A DNA stretch of 43,210 nt from an uncultured Acidimicrobiales bacterium (GTDB lineage: Bacteria; Actinomycetota; Acidimicrobiia; Acidimicrobiales; SHLQ01). Positions within the stretch are counted from its first letter, which is position 1. Every line of letters begins with the position of its first letter. The notes below the pieces were generated by a model that was not told where the DNA came from, searched no databases, and saw nothing but the letters and a program-made list of their open reading frames with translations. The DNA is taken from contig CALJDK010000049.1 in NCBI GenBank assembly GCA_938023735.1, positions 1 through 43,210 of the forward strand, read 5' to 3'. Positions 40,855 to 43,210 of this stretch are shown here, piece after piece. A program made the translations under genes and the position numbers.

Positions 40855-41748
40855 GTGGCTCTCAATCAGACTCCGCCCTCGGCAACTCCAATAGACCCTC
40901 CCCCGACAGACCCGGCCCCCATAGATCTTGCCCCGCATCACCAGCAGCTCATCGACGAGGGCTACACGATTGTCGAGAACGCCATCGAGCCCGAATTGGT
41001 CGACGCATTGCTGGCCGACGTCCACCGTCTCGAAGCCAAGCTGAACAGCCGACCGGCCGATAACCGGTTTGAAGGCAACCGCACTACCCGCACGTACAAC
41101 CTGTTGGCCTACGGTGAGATCTGGCAGAAGGTTCCACCGCATCCGGTGGTGTTGGAGCTGGTCGAGGGGGTGTTGGGTCCGCAGTGTCTGGTGTCGAGCT
41201 TGGCGTCGATTTCGCTGGCGCCGGGCGAAACCGCACAGGTAATTCACGCCGACGATCAGGTGCAACCCATCGCCAAACCGCATGTGGCCACGGTATGCAA
41301 CTCGATGTGGGCGCTTACCGATTTCACCGAAGCCAACGGCGCAACCCGTCTGGTTCCGGGTAGCCACAAGTGGGACAACCCCGACTACTTCGATGAAGAC
41401 TTCGCCAGGATCGAAACCGTCCCCGCCGAGATGCCCAAAGGCAGCGTGATGGTGTGGCACGGCAGCACCTGGCACGGCGGCGGCGCCAACGTGACCGACG
41501 ATGAAATTCGGGTGGGCGTGGCGATGAACTATTGCGCAGGGTTTATTCGTCAGCAGGAGAACATCCAGCTCGGCACGCCGCCCGAGATCGTGGCCACATT
41601 CTCGCCCGAGCTTCGCCAGCTCTGTGGTTTCGGTATGTATCGAGGGCTTACCGGCAACATCGAGAAGCAAAGCCCGGCTGCCTTGTTGTACGGCGATCCG
41701 CCCGAGACCCAGCTCTGGGACGCCGAGCCAATAGCCCGAGACGTCTGA
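40855..41748 (+). CDS. Phytanoyl-CoA dioxygenase family protein (second copy)
   Basis: This 297-residue Fe(II)/2-oxoglutarate oxygenase has a Pro-rich start, then HQQLIDEGYTIVENAIEPELVD, typical of PhyH entry. The iron ligands are HAD in VIHADDQVQP near residue 127 and the distal His in STWHGGGANV near residue 205. The Arg in EIRVGVAMNY binds 2-oxoglutarate. It is unlike the copy at 18199 apart from the fold. It is divergent from the copper monooxygenase, so the two oxygenases may act on the same compound; that is inference. The start is GTG. Confidence 0.9.
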   Translation: MALNQTPPSATPIDPPPTDPAPIDLAPHHQQLIDEGYTIVENAIEPELVDALLADVHRLEAKLNSRPADNRFEGNRTTRTYNLLAYGEIWQKVPPHPVVLELVEGVLGPQCLVSSLASISLAPGETAQVIHADDQVQPIAKPHVATVCNSMWALTDFTEANGATRLVPGSHKWDNPDYFDEDFARIETVPAEMPKGSVMVWHGSTWHGGGANVTDDEIRVGVAMNYCAGFIRQQENIQLGTPPEIVATFSPELRQLCGFGMYRGLTGNIEKQSPAALLYGDPPETQLWDAEPIARDV

Positions 41749-41822
41749 GGATCTGAATAAGCCAGGGCGCCGGCGGGTTGCACACTCCTATGATCCACCG
41801 ACCCATTCGGGTGAGCACAACA

Positions 41823-42521
41823 ATGTCGCGTCTGCGGTTGATCCGTGTGCTCCTTGTCGGGATGGCGTTGTTGACCGGAGCATGTTCGTCGTCGAGCGCG
41901 GCGAGCCAACCTGACGTCGCCACTACTGCTGCTGGCGAGGCTCCCTCTGCTGAAGCGCCTGCTGCCGATGGCGAGCGCGACACGCTGGTCATTCCTCTTA
42001 CCCTGTACCGGCTTATCGATGCCGACGCCGGCGCCGACGGCACCGGGCTTGGAACCGCACGCACAACCGTGGGGGTCGAGACCATCGGCGACCGGATGAA
42101 CACCATCTGGGAGCAAGCCGACATCGTGTTCGACCCACTACTGGTTCGCGATATCGAGGTGCCGGCCGACCTTCTGGCGCCCATCGTTGCGCAAGGGAAT
42201 ATCGATCCGCTCACCGACGCACTCCGCACGAGTATCGAGGTGCCCGACCCCGGCGTGATCAACGGCTTCTATCTGAGCGAGGCCTTTGGCGTGAACGGGT
42301 TCGCTCCCACCGGTACCCGAATCTTCTTTGTGGTCGACGAGCCAACCGTGCCCGACGAGCGGGTGTCGAGTCACGAGGTTGGTCACCTCTTTGGTCTTCA
42401 TCATGTTCCCAACAACCCGACGCAGCTGATGTTCAGCGGCACCGACGGACAGGGCCTTTCCGACGAAGAGCAGGCGGTTGCCCGGTATGTCGTGAAAGGA
42501 ATTCTCGATGGTCAACGGTAG
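41823..42521 (+). CDS. Metzincin-type zinc metalloprotease lipoprotein
   Basis: The 232-residue protein has a lipoprotein signal (LLVGMALLTGACSS) and an Ala/Pro/Glu linker. Its catalytic domain carries SSHEVGHLFGLHHV near residue 190, the full HExxHxxGxxH zinc motif of metzincins (matrixin-like), and then QLMFSGTDG as the Met-turn. Substrate proteins are unknown. ATG 41823 puts the signal peptide at the start and has GGGTGAG upstream; in-frame ATG 41790 and TTG 41778 are alternatives. It overlaps the next gene by 14 bases. Confidence 0.87.
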   Translation: MSRLRLIRVLLVGMALLTGACSSSSAASQPDVATTAAGEAPSAEAPAADGERDTLVIPLTLYRLIDADAGADGTGLGTARTTVGVETIGDRMNTIWEQADIVFDPLLVRDIEVPADLLAPIVAQGNIDPLTDALRTSIEVPDPGVINGFYLSEAFGVNGFAPTGTRIFFVVDEPTVPDERVSSHEVGHLFGLHHVPNNPTQLMFSGTDGQGLSDEEQAVARYVVKGILDGQR

Positions 42522-43209
42522 GTACACACGAGCGCACCGGCGATTGGTTCGCCTGCTGGCGATGCTTTTGGCGGTAGGGGTGGTGGCAGCTGCGTGCGGA
42601 TCATCCGAAAACAGTGCCCCCGAAAACAGTGCCTCCGAAGACACTGCCTCCGAAGACAGTGCCTCCGAAAACAGTGCCGAACCGGTGATCATTTCGAATC
42701 AGGGCGGCTCCAACGAGGGCCACACGCCGCGTGGGTTCGAAGGTAGCGGCACCGGGTTGTTCGCCGGCGATGAGCTAAACCCCAACTTCCCCGCCGACGA
42801 CGGCGTACAAATCTGGCTCACGTTCGAACTGCCCGACAACCTTCCCGAAAGCGCTCCAATAAGCCAGGCCATCCTCCGCTCCGACGCTCTCACCGTTCGG
42901 GGCAACCCGTTCGAAGCATTGGGCAACCTCCAAGCAGAGCCGGTTCGGTACGACACCTTTGGACCGCCCGTGGTCAACCTTGAACCGGTCGGCTCTGCGG
43001 TGACGTGCTCACCGCCCGAGGGATCGACCCTCACCTGCGATGTAAGCGAGGCCGTTCAGGCCGAATTAGCCGAGGGCCGCACCCAGGCGCAGTTCAGGCT
43101 GCGCTTTGAGGGAGTGTCGGACCCCGACGGCGAGCAGGACCTGGCCCTGTTCTTCCTCACCGATTCCAACACCAACGAGCCAGGCATCTTCCAGCTCGAA
43201 CTTCGCTAG
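42508..43209 (+). CDS. Lipoprotein with tandem Ser-Glu repeat linker, unknown function
   Basis: The 233-residue protein has a lipoprotein signal (LLAVGVVAAACGSS) and a linker of five five-residue repeats (SENSA/PENSA/SEDTA type) coded by 15-base units. A domain of about 170 residues rich in beta-strands follows (VQIWLTFELPDNLPES, AQFRLRFEGVSD, LALFFLTDSN), loosely like DNRLRE-type carbohydrate or cell-surface modules. I do not recognise the family. It overlaps the protease gene by 14 bases, so the two are probably made together. The stop codon TAG lies one base before the window end. Confidence 0.78.
   Translation: MVNGRYTRAHRRLVRLLAMLLAVGVVAAACGSSENSAPENSASEDTASEDSASENSAEPVIISNQGGSNEGHTPRGFEGSGTGLFAGDELNPNFPADDGVQIWLTFELPDNLPESAPISQAILRSDALTVRGNPFEALGNLQAEPVRYDTFGPPVVNLEPVGSAVTCSPPEGSTLTCDVSEAVQAELAEGRTQAQFRLRFEGVSDPDGEQDLALFFLTDSNTNEPGIFQLELR
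42604..42678 (+). repeat. Five tandem 15-bp repeats in lipoprotein linker
   Basis: Units of the form TCCGAAAACAGTGCC occupy 42604-42618, 42619-42633, 42634-42648, 42649-42663 and 42664-42678, with one to three changes between copies. They are in frame and encode the Ser-Glu-Asn/Asp-Ser/Thr-Ala linker. Confidence 0.9.
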
Positions 43210-43210
43210 G

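Noticed and set aside
42604..42678. Regular repeats that might be a CRISPR-like array
   Set aside because: Units are only 15 bases, directly abutting without spacers, and in frame within a lipoprotein linker.

Overview
The window is 43.2 kb of gene-dense, GC-rich bacterial DNA. It looks like an actinobacterium, most probably of the class Acidimicrobiia. Four things point there: an NDMA-dependent alcohol dehydrogenase of the Rxyl_3153 type, an acyl-CoA carboxylase with a small epsilon subunit, lipoproteins with very acidic low-complexity linkers, and many first-in-operon genes with a leaderless start (TANNNT, six bases, then ATG or GTG). The class assignment is inference. I see no rRNA, tRNA, CRISPR array, insertion sequence, phage gene or origin. 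No gene-free stretch exceeds 300 bases; the longest is 28794-29063.

1-2258 holds the end of a sulfotransferase gene, a GNAT acetyltransferase, and a TetR regulator divergent from a PF10118 metal-dependent hydrolase.

2259-19059 is the centrepiece, a myo-inositol-type catabolic locus. Thirteen genes on the minus strand run from about 16.9 kb down to 2.26 kb, most overlapping by ATGA or TGATG. In transcription order they are iolE, a sugar-binding lipoprotein, an ABC permease with a large extra membrane insert, the ABC ATPase, iolC, a Gfo/Idh/MocA dehydrogenase, iolD, a second Gfo/Idh/MocA, an RmlD-like reductase, an iolG-like dehydrogenase, an SDR, iolB and a LacD-type class I aldolase. Divergently lie a LacI regulator and a PhyH-family dioxygenase. 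The shared 243-bp control region has two GAGCGCTC-type palindromes and one distinct TGTAAACGTTTACA palindrome. Together the genes encode uptake, oxidation to inosose, dehydration, ring hydrolysis, isomerisation, phosphorylation and aldol cleavage. The malonate-semialdehyde dehydrogenase step (iolA/mmsA) is not in the window. The surplus dehydrogenases, the RmlD-like enzyme and the PhyH enzyme suggest that inositol isomers or derivatives, not only myo-inositol, are used.

19083-28793 is mostly housekeeping: lysC divergent from an aminotransferase, a 35-residue membrane peptide, a membrane-anchored cyclophilin, a secreted phosphoesterase, aat, a degenerate GGDEF protein, acyl-CoA carboxylase beta and epsilon subunits, a LOG-family protein and a crotonase.

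28794-33983 encodes a large secreted protein with DUF5979-like repeats, a small secreted peptide, an alpha/beta hydrolase, a DUF4287/SRPBCC-like protein and a short TspO. Strong terminators separate several of these.

34010-43209 holds an epoxide hydrolase divergent from an ATP-dependent DNA ligase, an HxlR regulator divergent from a carboxymuconolactone-decarboxylase-like protein with twin operators, a SnoaL-like protein, the NDMA-dependent alcohol dehydrogenase, a cytochrome c-copper monooxygenase fusion lipoprotein, a second PhyH dioxygenase, a metzincin-type lipoprotein protease and a final overlapping lipoprotein gene.
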